In this document: piece after piece, positions 34,512-45,100 of the stretch | Numbering within the stretch: the first letter of the stretch is position 1 | Layout of the letters: every line of letters begins with the position of its first letter | From: Rhizophagus clarus | Lineage: Eukaryota > Glomeromycota > Glomeromycetes > Glomerales > Glomeraceae | Length of the DNA: 64,000 nt | Reading direction: 5' to 3' | Assembly (NCBI GenBank): GCA_015698045.1 | Contig: BLAL01000334.1 | Coordinates: forward strand, 682,001 to 746,000 | The notes under the pieces: generated by a model | Seen by the model: only the letters and a program-made list of their open reading frames with translations | Told to the model about the DNA's origin: nothing | The model's database searches: none | Program-made: the position numbers and the translations under genes

Positions 34512-36967
34512 TTATATTAATATTAATTAAAATTAAAAATTCTGAAGTTTTGTATATCATTTTATATTATTAATTTATTAATATTTAGTGAATTAATTTC
34601 ACAATTTTTTTCGCAATAATATAAAAAATTAATTTACTATTACTATATATATATTTATTATAATTAAATTATCTTTTTATACTTAAATAAAGTTATATAT
34701 ATCAGAAAAAAAATTGCTTAACGAAATAAAAAATTCAAAGGTTATAATAAGAATTTGCTTAATAGAACTTAAAATAATTTGCTTATTGATCATAGTAAAT
34801 TTTGTATATTATTTGAAATCCTTTTATTATTATCAACCATAGACTGTAAACCACAAGACGTTCAACCAGTTATCAAAACAAACTACTGAATGATCACCCT
34901 GGATTTATTCATAGATGACATTCTAATTAACAAATACAACAAACAAAAATGTTAACCTTCTTTGAAAACTATATATTACTATGATGCAATGCAAAAAACT
35001 AAAGGTGATTGGAATTGGGATAAATTTAACATGGATATAAGTAAATATTTGAACAAAACAAACACAAAACTCACAATTGATAAAATACAAGATGTTAATA
35101 TGTAAAAACAATTAAATCAATTATGGAATTTATTTTGAAAAGCCATAATAAATAGTGTTAAAACTAATATCAAGCAAAAGAAGAAAAAGACCAGGCAGAA
35201 ACGTCATCCTTTATATAACTCTAATCTTAAAAGAGACTTGAACATGTTAAGAGGAATGTTAAATAAAATTCGTAGAGAAAAAATTGATTTTAACAATAGA
35301 TCTGTAGAAAATAAAAAAAAAATAATATCTTATATCACCTCTCCATATATAAGATCAGATGATAATAGATCAATAATCTCTTAAATTTTATTTTGATTAT
35401 GAAGAGATATGACATTTCAATCTTAAGTTATTTCTTACATGATAAAACTTATAAGTACAAAGATATACTACAGAATATTATTATTATGCTGGAATTTAAG
35501 TATATCAATGCAACTTACGAATATAAAAAGTACATAATAGACATGTTTATACAAAAAAATAATCAAAATTACAAAATAGTCAAAAAGAAAATGATTAAAT
35601 CAACCTCATACATCCTTATTAATTAACAAAGTATATAAAAATAACAATAATAAAGACACTTTTTATATTGAAGATGCTGAAGTTAAAGAGCAGACTAATT
35701 TTCATTTTCAAATAGTAGCTGGAGCTACTAATTGTGAGAAAAATTTATTTCAATACTCTGAATGACAAGATCAATATAAACTCAAACATGATATATAACA
35801 CATCATATATAGTGATTTAATGAAATATCTAACATTAGACAAATGAATAGATAATATTAAATCTCTCTCTAATAATAAAGCTGCTAGTCCTTTTGGCATA
35901 TCATACAAAATGTTGAAAAACTTAAATAAAGATAATCAATTTTTCTTCCATACTTTTATATGTGTATGTATGGATCTAAATGACATACCAGATAAATGGA
36001 AGAAAGCTACAATTTATCTTATTCTGAAGCTGAAACCCTTCTTTGCTAACTTAACAAATACTAGACTAATTACGCTTCTTGAAACTTTTCAAAAAATTTT
36101 CATCAGTTTATTGAAAAAATACTTCAGTTGAATATTGAAAAATAACAATGTGTTCAAATTAATTCAATTTGCCGCTTTATCTGGCAACTCCACCAGGACT
36201 CCAAACAATATATATATAAGTCACATTAAAATCCAAATTTTTTACTATGATCAATAAGCAAATTATTTTAAACTCTGTTAAGTAAAATTTTATTATAACA
36301 TCAAAAATTTTATATTGCTAAGCAACTCATTTTATGACATATATAAAAACTTTTATAAATAACTTATAAATTTATATTTATAGTACAATTTATTATAAAA
36401 ATTAAAATACAAATAATTTTTAATGTGATAAATAACTTAATTTAAATATCCAAAATATTAAAAATTTAAAAATTAATATTGTTATAAGGATACTAACCTT
36501 TCAATAAATATTATATCTAGAGTTATAAAAAATAAAGCACAATTATTTTTAACTGTTTTGAACAACTTACTTAAGCACAAAAAGTTAATTTCATTTAACC
36601 AAAAATAGTAAAATTACACTTTAAAATTAAAAATCAAATAAACGATAAATAATTAAAAGTACAAAACTTGATCGCATTTCATGAATATTAATCCAATCAT
36701 CCTAAGATTTTTACTGTAAATATATTTGACCTCGCTAAACAACTTTACTTAAGCAGAAAAGGGATTTTATTTGATTAAAGTGGTGAAATCATGCTCTGAA
36801 GTTGTAAACAGATTTTTGCAAAAAAATTGATAATATAAAAATAGCCAATACTTCATAAACATTACGCCAATCGTTATAAAAATTAATATATAAGTAGATT
36901 CAATCCTGCTGAACAACTTTACTTAAGTAGAAAAAAGTGATTTCATTTGACCAAAGTGATGTAATTA

Positions 36968-37911
36968 CAGTCCCCGGCGAAAGTAATGGCAGTAAGAATA
37001 CTACTTCTTAATTTGGTCATAACTCTATTACCATATTGATTAGATCTTTACTTATTATACCAAATTGAACAGTGGATTGGTCATTTAAAAAACAATAAAA
37101 AAAAAGTAATTTTAAATTCAGACATTATTTTTATTTTATTACTTAAAATAGCTTCCATTACAATTATATTTATTTATAAAGCTGTTAACTTTTCCTTGAA
37201 ACAAAATTTCAGAAAATTTCTAATTGAACTGAAATTTTTTTGCATTTCCGTGAGTAATGCTTCCTCATCTTTAAAAAAATAGCAAAATTCAAAATATTTA
37301 TTATTCTAAATGTTGCATTAAACCTATTTCTTTAAAAAATACCACTAAAATTAAAGTGACAATCATTTCATATTTTTTAATTTTCATCAAGAAAAACTCT
37401 GAAATACGTGCATTCTTGACTAACCATATAATTTTTTAGGCTATTGATGAGCTTTTTATTAGAATAAATCTGCAAAATAATAACTTTCATAATGCTTGAA
37501 GTAGTATGAAAGTTTATTTTTCAATGATGAGTTTTTTTGCCCATTTCAAAATCCAAATATCAAGTTTTAATAAATGTTTGGATTTTTTTTTGAAGTAATA
37601 TATTAAGAAAACGGTAATGCTAAAAAAAGAAAAAAAAATTGCAGGTCATTTCTTAATTCATTCAGAAAGGAATGAAATATTCTTGAAAATAGCATAATTA
37701 TTAATTGCAAAGTTATTTGCGATAATAACATGTAAAATCAATTTAAAGCTTGCATTGGTGTGGATGGAAGTCAAATCGAACATTAATTAAATAATAAAAT
37801 ATATGCATTTTTGTCTACTCTTTCCGAAAATAAAAAAAATTTCATAGCTTTATTATAAAACTTATGAGTTATATTAAAATATCTGACTGCCATTACTTTC
37901 GCTAAAATCTG
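36968..37911. mobile_element. 944-bp non-autonomous Tc1/mariner-like element
   Basis: Ends CAGTCCCCGGCGAAAGTAAT and the complement of CAGATTTTAGCGAAAGTAAT are flanked by TA (36966-36967, 37912-37913). Related host copies read straight through the TA. The interior is AT-rich with no coding frame. Confidence 0.75.
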
Positions 37912-38289
37912 TACATCCTGAAGTTAAAAGAGAGAAAAAAAAAATTTGGAATTAGTACTATTTGAAAAATACAAATTTCTTCATAAATATTATACCTAGC
38001 TTTAAGAAAATTAAAATTTGAGTACTTTTGACATTGCTAAACAGCTTTATTTAAATATAAAAAGTGATTTCATTAAGCTAAAATTTATTTTACATATAGT
38101 TAAATTTAGTAAACAAAAAATAAGAATAAGAGAATATTATTATAAAAAATGTATTTTTTTTATAAATATAATATTTAATTTTATGAAAACTAAAGTGCGT
38201 ATAAAATCAATAATATATTGAAAAAAAAAATATCTTTTTAAAAAAATTTTTAAAAGTACGAGTGAAATTAAATTTTTTCTTATATAATA

Positions 38290-39947
38290 CAGTGACCATC
38301 AAAAGTAACGCAGCACTTTAATTGTTAATCATTATTATGTATAAATCCATTTTTTAACTTCCAATCAAAATGAAATAAAATTAAAAATTTAGTTTATCAC
38401 ATGATGTAATAAATATATTAGTTTTAAGTGATTTTAATTGGACAGATTTTAAATTACATAAGCATAAATAAATAAATAGTGGTGCGTTTTCTTTGATAAA
38501 AAATAATTTTATTCATTTTTTTGTTTTAAACTAACTATATACATTAAAGTTTATTAAAAACTATTTTAATAAATAAAGCTACCATCTTGTATATTCTCCC
38601 CTAACTTTTATAACATCATTGATTCTTTCCAGCATTGTATTTATTAGCTTTGTACAAACCTCTACTGATGTTTTATTTTATAACTTTGAAACATGTTCCC
38701 ATAAAGCATCCTTATCTCTAATTTCCATTTCTAATTGTCTGAAACGATGGTTCACATCATTTCAAAGGTGCTCTATTGGGTTTAAATCGGGAACTGAGGT
38801 GGTCAACTAAGTAATTGAATATTATTGACTCCAAACCACTCCAAAGTACGTTTGGCAATGTATTTGGGGTCATTGTCCTGTTGGAAAATAACAGTTTTGC
38901 GATTTAAGTCATAGTATTCTAATGTATTTAGGAAGTCTTCATCAAGTATTTTTCAGTACAATTCAGCATCAAGACCTCCATCAATTTTACATAAATAACC
39001 TACCTCAAGATAAGTAAAACATCCCTACACGAAAACACTCCCACTACCAAACTTAATTGTGGGCTTTACATGTTGGCTTTTAAGAGGCTTCTCAGGTTTT
39101 TTCCAATAATAGGCACAGCCATCTGATTTAAAAATCTGGAATTTAGACTCGTCAGACTAAATAACTTTACTCCAGTCACTTACAATCTAATATTAGTATT
39201 TTCAGGCAAATTTCAATCATTTTTCACAGTGTGTTTTTGACAAAAAAGGCTTTTTACGCTTCACTCTAGCAAATAACCCATTTCTACTTAATGCTCTATG
39301 CACTATACTTTAACTTACTTTGATTTTATCATACACTTTCAAAGACTTTTGAACGTCTACTGCCATAGAATACTTATCTTTCATTATACGTCTGATTATG
39401 TTTCTCTCATCCCTGTCTATTAACTTCCGTGGTTGTCTAGATTTCAGTCTATTTTTCACATTTTCAGTTTGTTCATACCTTTTTTTTAATCGTAAAATAG
39501 TTGTATGGTGAACATTTTCACTAATCCTTATAGCCACTTCTCTTGAACTCAACCCTTGTTCTAATAATGTAATTGCTCAAATTCTTTGCTCAGTTATTAG
39601 TTGTTTTGGCATATTTGAGGTTAAAACAAAATAAAAAATAATGACAACTGAAAGCTAAAATTAATGTCATTGTAAAATTTTTCTAGTTACTTACACAAAT
39701 CTTCAAAAAAAAAATATTTATTTTTTTTAATTAAAATTGTCAAAAGAAGTGCAGCACTAAAAAAAGATAAAGTGTGCAGTTTTGAGATCATTTACTGATA
39801 ATAATATGTCCAATTTAGTATATATTAAAGATCATTGATAATATTTACTAATTTAGTAAAATTAATGTTTTTCAATTTAAAATACAAAAATTTGCATGTA
39901 ATTTATGATTAATAATTAAAGTGCTGCGTTACTTTTGATGGTCACTG
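38290..39947 (-). mobile_element. Full-length Tc1-like transposon, inactivated
   Basis: Perfect-looking TIRs begin CAGTGACCATCAAAAGTAAC at both ends and continue for about 50 bp; TA flanks them at 38288-38289 and 39948-39949. The length, 1,658 bp, is typical of Tc1-like elements with a single transposase gene, which lies on the minus strand. Confidence 0.9.
38579..39612 (-). pseudogene. Tc1-like DD34E transposase, many in-frame stops
   Basis: From ATG at 39612 to TAG at 38579-38581 the frame length corresponds to about 344 codons, usual for Tc1 transposases, and stays in one frame over the catalytic part. The N-terminus has a paired-like HTH (LSSREVAIRISENVHHTTI, then RLKSRQPRKL). The catalytic core shows SDESKFQ, IFQQDNDPKY and PIEHL, and the last Asp-Glu spacing is 34 residues. 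Over ten in-frame stops occur. At conserved Trp positions (VI-stop-SDESK, LYX-KILDE, LSX-PPQFP, EHLX-ND) TGG has become TGA or TAG. It is non-functional. Confidence 0.9.
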
Positions 39948-40496
39948 TACTGTATATACAGTATGTAGTATGAAAATCACCTCTTGCTACGCAAAAGCTA
40001 TATATAACTTTAATAATTTTAACTTCCTATTACGCATCTATAATTATGACTTTTTTTATATTTTGCTTTCTAATAAGTAAAATTCTATACGACTTAAAAA
40101 AAAATTTTATATAATAAATAAGTAAATTTTTTTGTTACCTATATATATATTATTTGAGGTCCTACTCTACCTTTGAACCTATACATATGATTAATAAAGT
40201 AATATAAGACATAAAAAAAAATAATAAAAAACTCTAACTTCTCTCTTAAGAAAGTATACCCTTATTGAATCCAGTCCAGTAACCTTCATAAGTACAGTCA
40301 GGTGACTATTTGTCACTGGACTCAAGTGATAAATAAGCATAACAAATGATCTACATAGTAAATATATCATAAAAAAAAAGTTCTAGACCAGTCTATTTAT
40401 TTATCACTTGAGTCTACATCACATGAGCTTATGTTATATATATCTAAAATATCATGACTGAATTCATAAAGACTATCACTGGTCAAAATCAATTCT

Positions 40497-40700
40497 ATCG
40501 GGTACATATCGGGGACTTATATATCGGCGGCTAATCGGATAAATATCGGGTATTTTTACATATCGGGTACCCGATTTATTACACTTCAAAATATGCCTAA
40601 TTACCAAGACCCCGATATCTAAACTATTGGTCACCGATATGTTATTTAATATATATCGGGCACAGTTCTATCTTACACATATCGGGTACCCGATATGTGA
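40497..40700. repeat. Left subterminal TATCGGGTACCCGATA array
   Basis: TATCGGGTACATATCGGGG, TATCGGGTACCCGAT and related words recur in both orientations, the likely binding sites for element proteins. The counterpart lies at 44735-45100. Confidence 0.8.
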
Positions 40701-40973
40701 TACAAATTTTAATACGTTAGATTTCATATTATATAACGTATTAAGAAATTTTTTAGAGTTTACTTTCTTTATAGATTTTTCTTTTTAGAAATTTTTAATT
40801 CGTTTAATGTAGTTAAAAAATTTTTATTGTCTTATTTATTGAATGCATTATCAAGTTTATAAATTTTTTGTAAAGTGTTTAAAAGTATAATTATTATTGT
40901 TAATATTTTTATTTTATTACGTATTTTATTACAATAAATTAATAAAAAAGTTACAGTCATTTATAATACAATT

Positions 40974-41003
40974 TTAAGAAAAGTTTGCTCAAACTTTTCT
41001 TAA
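40974..41003. repeat. Perfect 14-bp hairpin with a 2-nt loop
   Basis: TTAAGAAAAGTTTG and its exact complement CAAACTTTTCTTAA are separated by CT. It lies just beyond the last exon-like module on the minus strand, where an RNA 3' end could fall. That role is speculation. Confidence 0.6.
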
Positions 41004-41040
41004 TCGTGATCACGTTAGGATCAAGAGGAACAAGGGAAAC

Positions 41041-41480
41041 TGCAACCTAAAATAAATAAAAGAAACGTTAAACTGTTTCTTTAATATTCAAAAAATATCC
41101 CTCCCTCTCTCCTTACATTTCAAGTCCGGAGTCCAGCAATCTGAAAAAAATAAAGAAAGAAATGTTAGTAACGTTTCTTTAACATTAAAAAAAAATCACC
41201 ACCCTTTCCAACTTACATTCCCAAGTCCGGTTCGTCCAAGAAGGCCGGCAACCTAAAAAAAATAAAGAAAGAAACATTAGTAACGTTTCTTTAATATTAA
41301 AAAAAAATCCCCCGCCCTTTCCAACTTACATTTCCCAAGTCCGGTTCGTCCAAGAAGGCTGGAAACCTAAAAAAAATAAAGAAAGAAACGTTAGTAACGT
41401 TTCTTTAATATTAAAAAAAAATTCCCCCCACCCCTTCCAACTTACATTCCAAGTCCGGGAGTCCAGCAACCTAAAAAAAA
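41041..41480 (-). repeat. Tandem mini-exon/intron modules in the Harbinger-like element
   Basis: On the minus strand there are five acceptors of the form T-run plus AG (mostly followed by GTTGC) and four GTAAG donors after GGAAT or GAAAT. Cores are 24-37 nt (for example GTTGCTGGACTCCCGGACTT...). Intron-like parts carry AAACGTTACTAACGTTT, whose centre is TACTAAC. Three of the four donors read GTAAGTTGG. The array is downstream of the Myb/SANT-like gene, on its strand. Confidence 0.75.
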
Positions 41481-42182
41481 AATAAAAAAAAAATTATGGT
41501 TTAGAAAACCGTAAAAATAGATTGATCATGATAATCAATGATCGTCAAATTAAATTAAAATGCCGAAACTATTGCATGTAAACGCCAAAAGGTTTCGGCA
41601 GTTTAGCAAAAATGAGTTTGATCACGTATTTTGAAAATGTGAAAGATTATTTCAAGATTTTATATTGTAAATTGATAGATTAGTTCTCTCAATTTGATCT
41701 ATGGAAAGATTTTAGTAACATTTTGGAAGAATCAGCGGTATTAGATCTGTCACGCCTAAATGTACCTTTTTTAAAAATTTATTGGGGACATTTCATCATT
41801 ACAATATATTATATAATATATGACGACAGATTGTTTATTAAATTAATACTTTAATAAAAAAAAAAAAATGAATGTTTATTGAATAAAAGCAATTTATTAT
41901 AATAAGCTTTAATTACTTATAATTGAGGTCGAATTTTTTAATTTCAGTTGAATATAGGCCGATATTAAATCAAATTATAAAATAGTAAAAATATTAAAAT
42001 AATAATTAGATGACTATATAATATATATATATATTTAATAAAAATAATAATAATAAAAGATAATAAAAATAAAAATAATAATAATAAAATAATAAAAATA
42101 TAAAAATATAAATAAAAAATAAAAATAAAAATAAAATATAAAAAATACAAAATAAAAAAAAATAAAAATAAAAAAATATAAT

Positions 42183-42778
42183 TTACGGATTCCGAGGCCG
42201 CCGATGCGCAGTGTTTCTACGCCGCCTACGACTGTGGTGGTTCCCTAAGAAATATATATAAATTTAGAACTTAAATAACTTAAAAAAATTCTTAATAATT
42301 ACCAGGTCTGTCCCAAAATCTTGTGCGGAACTGCCTATAATATCTTTCTCCTTCCTGGGACCACCTTCCATTTCGCGCACCATTCCTCCATTCACAGAAA
42401 TTCTAAAAATGTTAATACTATTAATTTTTTATTTTTTTTTATTTTTTTTTTATGATTTATTATTATTTTACTAACATTAAAATTCCTGACCAAGTTTCTC
42501 CACTTTCTTTCTACCTGTTGGCCAGTGAACCTCACGCGGAACCGTCTCCGAATTCTTCGAGCTAGGCTCTCCCAGAATTCGGAGCGGTCCCTCCCGGGTA
42601 TGTCATGGTAGTAGTTGTTCCTTCTCCTTTACATTATTAATTTAATTTTTAGATCAGGAAACGTAAGAGAAAAAAAAACTAGAATATGATCAAAGTTATT
42701 TATTAGTTTTCATTTAATTTTTTACCTCCTATATCTTATTAAATATTCAGTTATTGCATCAGTCCAATTTGCGGGCAT
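42183..42778 (-). CDS. Myb/SANT-like (trihelix-type) protein, four exons, intact copy B
   Basis: Exons 42726-42778, 42476-42626, 42303-42402 and 42183-42244 (coding order) join in phase through GT/AG introns to give 121 residues. ATG is at 42778 and TAA at 42183-42185. The helix-1 word NWTDAITEYLIRYR, then SEFWESLARRI and TGQQVERKWRNLVRNF, space the Trp residues as in Myb/SANT-like trihelix domains. A second basic-aromatic part (GERYYRQFRTRFWDRP) and an Arg-rich tail (SRRRRRNTAHRR) follow, good for DNA binding and nuclear import. Splice sites match those of broken copy A, except that A has one extra intron and B an extra first intron. Small size and few introns could hide missing exons. The acceptor of exon 2 is the least certain. 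Confidence 0.7.
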
Positions 42779-43600
42779 TTTAAGAAAAAGAATATATAAT
42801 AATAAAAAATAACGGCAACAAATTTTAAGAAAAAGAATATATAATAGAAATAACGACAACAAATTTATTGTAAGAAAAAAAAAAAAAGATGAAACCTCTT
42901 TTTAAAAACAATTTTTTATCACCTTGTATTATTATATTAATTACCCTTCAAGAACATTTACGTAAATTGTTCTAATTTCTCAAATATGTCATGATTGTTA
43001 TGATCTGTCTTCTTTATATTAATTATAATACAGATACGGATCTACAATACAATCAATCACAATGAACAAGTTAAACTCGACCTAAAGTCAATTGTTATGA
43101 TCGTGATTCCAAAATATCAAGATAAAGGTCTTCTTTTTAATTATATATCAAATCTAAAAAAGGTAAAATCTAATAATACAGATACGTAAATAAATAGTGT
43201 TTTTTATTTTGGTTTATAATAAGCTTTTGCCAATTATAGACTACAAATAAAACAATTACGGATCTACAATACATTACACAAAGATCTTGAGCGAACAAGT
43301 TAAACTCGAGTTGAACTCGAGTTCAACTCGAGTTCAAAGCGAACAATTTAAATTCAAAATAAAATATCCAAGATTAACAAAAAAGTTGGTAACGTTATAA
43401 TGAAATCGGTAGTAAAACTTAATTTAATCATCTTTAATTAGGTATAAAAATTCTGATAAATTTAATAAAATCAGTGATTTTTTAATAATTTTATCAACTC
43501 AAGTTGAGCACGAATAGTGAATAATCAAGTTTGTGCTTCTTCGCTAATATTGACTTGTGCATTCGATAGGTGATCGATTTTGTGGCTGATGTGGCTGAAT

Positions 43601-44026
43601 ATAATATTACCCAAATAACCAATAAAAATTGATAATTTTGTTGATCATGTGATTGCACGATCATGATTTAATTATTTATTTATCGTATTTTTTTTTTTTT
43701 TTTTTTTCAAAAACTTTTTCTCTCTCTCTCAAATTTTTACTTTATTGTTTTGTCTAAAAAATAAAGATAAAGGTATATTTTTTGTTGAAATTTCTTTTCC
43801 CATTATTATGTTATTTATAATATTACCCAAATAACCAATAAAAATTGATAATTTTGTTGATCATGTGATTGCACGATCACAATTTAATTATTTATTTATC
43901 GTTTTTTTTTTTTTTTCAAAACTTTTTTCTCTCTCTCTCAAATTTTTACTTTATTGTTTTTGTCTAAAAATAAAGATAAAGGTATATTTTTTGTTGAAAT
44001 TTCTTTTCCCATTATTATGTTATTCT
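43601..44026. repeat. Tandem duplication, two units of about 216 bp
   Basis: Units start at 43601 and 43817 with ATAATATTACCCAAATAACC and run through GTTGATCATGTGATTGCACG, a T-run, TCTCTCTCTCAAATTTTTAC and GTTGAAATTTCTTTTCCCAT. They differ mainly in T-run length. A partial third copy is at about 44103-44175. Confidence 0.85.
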
Positions 44027-44199
44027 TAACACTCTTATTAATATATTTTTCCAATGTATTTCTTCTCACTAACGTCTTAAACAATGTTCTACTATCGAGT
44101 TTTTTACTTTATTGGTTTTTCTAAAAAATAAATACAAAGGTACATTTTTTGTTGAAATTTCTTTTTCCATCCTGTTAACACTCTTACTAATATTTTTTT

Positions 44200-44480
44200 C
44201 TAATGTGTTTCCTCCTACTAACGTTCCTACTAACAATGTTCTACTGTTAAACATTTTTTATTTCTTACTTTTACTAACACTTCTACTAACATTAACACTA
44301 ACATTAATACTTATACTTTATATTTTTTTTTATTGACGTTCCTTTTCTACTTCTACTAACTTTCATACTAACATTAATACTAACACTTTCTAATGTAAAA
44401 ATTTTTTTATTAACGTTCCTTTTCTTTTGCTAACACTTCTACTAATATTCATACTAACACTTTTATTACTAACATTTTAC
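44200..44480 (+). repeat. ACTAAC-rich low-complexity tract
   Basis: CTACTAACATTAACACTAAC-like words repeat with T-runs, as at 16780-17400 in the other Myb-bearing element. Confidence 0.6.
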
Positions 44481-44734
44481 TTTCTTTCAAATTAAATAGA
44501 TATAATGAAATGAAAACAAGCAAACAAGTGAACATTAATTGTAAATTTGTGTAAAGAGTAGTGAATTTTTTTTATAATATTTTTTGTATAATATTTTTTT
44601 TTATTATCGATTGAAAATATAAATAAAACTTTCAGTAATTACAATTAAATGAATTAAATTACTTTTAAATTACAATTGTATTTAAATTATAAATCTACTA
44701 CTATTAATGCCCCATAAATGCTATACTTTTCGGC

Positions 44735-45100
44735 TATCCGATATGTGTGAAAATTATGAAATTATGCTTATATTTCAAATACAAATAGGATACATATCGG
44801 GTATATATAGGATACTTATTAGCACTATCCGATAAGTGTATAATATCTGTCCGATATTTTTTTAAAATATATCGGGTACCCAATAAATCTATGATATGTA
44901 ACCGATATTTAACTACCCAATATGTATGAGAAATGTACCCGATATGTACGTTATATGTCACCGATTTTCTGCATCCGACGGGTACATATCGGGTACCCGA
45001 TATGTGTAGTATTATTAAATAGCATACACATATTTCACACATATCGGGTACATATCAGGTACCCGATATGTACCCGATATGTACCCGATAGCATCGATTT
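44735..45100. repeat. Right subterminal TATCGGGTACCCGATA array
   Basis: At least eight ATCGGGTAC/GTACCCGAT words in both orientations end in the TIR at 45109. Short frames over this stretch (rich in Tyr, Ile and Arg) are repeat by-products. Confidence 0.8.

Larger units (their letters stand above)
31461..34822. mobile_element. AGGAYYCC-family element without the inner MULE
   Basis: It starts AGAATTCTGAACAATATATA and ends with the complement of AGGATTTCAAATAATATACA, with TCTATTAT (31453-31460) and TTTATTAT (34823-34830) outside. Its sequence parallels 20185-22208 plus 25733-25922, and serves as the empty-site control for the inner MULE. A different element, 32566-34511, has inserted in it. 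Confidence 0.8.
36195..40163. mobile_element. AGGAYYCC-family element in the LINE Y reverse transcriptase, itself carrying two Tc1-like insertions
   Basis: It starts AGGACTCCAAACAATATATA and ends with the complement of AGGACCTCAAATAATATATA. ACTCCACC (36187-36194) and ACTCTACC (40164-40171) flank it, inside the GNST motif of the RT. The body includes the same CAGCAAGGTTAAATCTACC-type units as 20185, but inverted. The insertions at 36968-37911 and 38290-39947 are later. Confidence 0.8.

Noticed and set aside
41965-42150. Minus-strand Tyr/Phe/Ile/Leu open frame looking like a membrane protein
   Set aside because: Made of AATAAAAATA microsatellite just beyond the end of the Myb/SANT-like gene.
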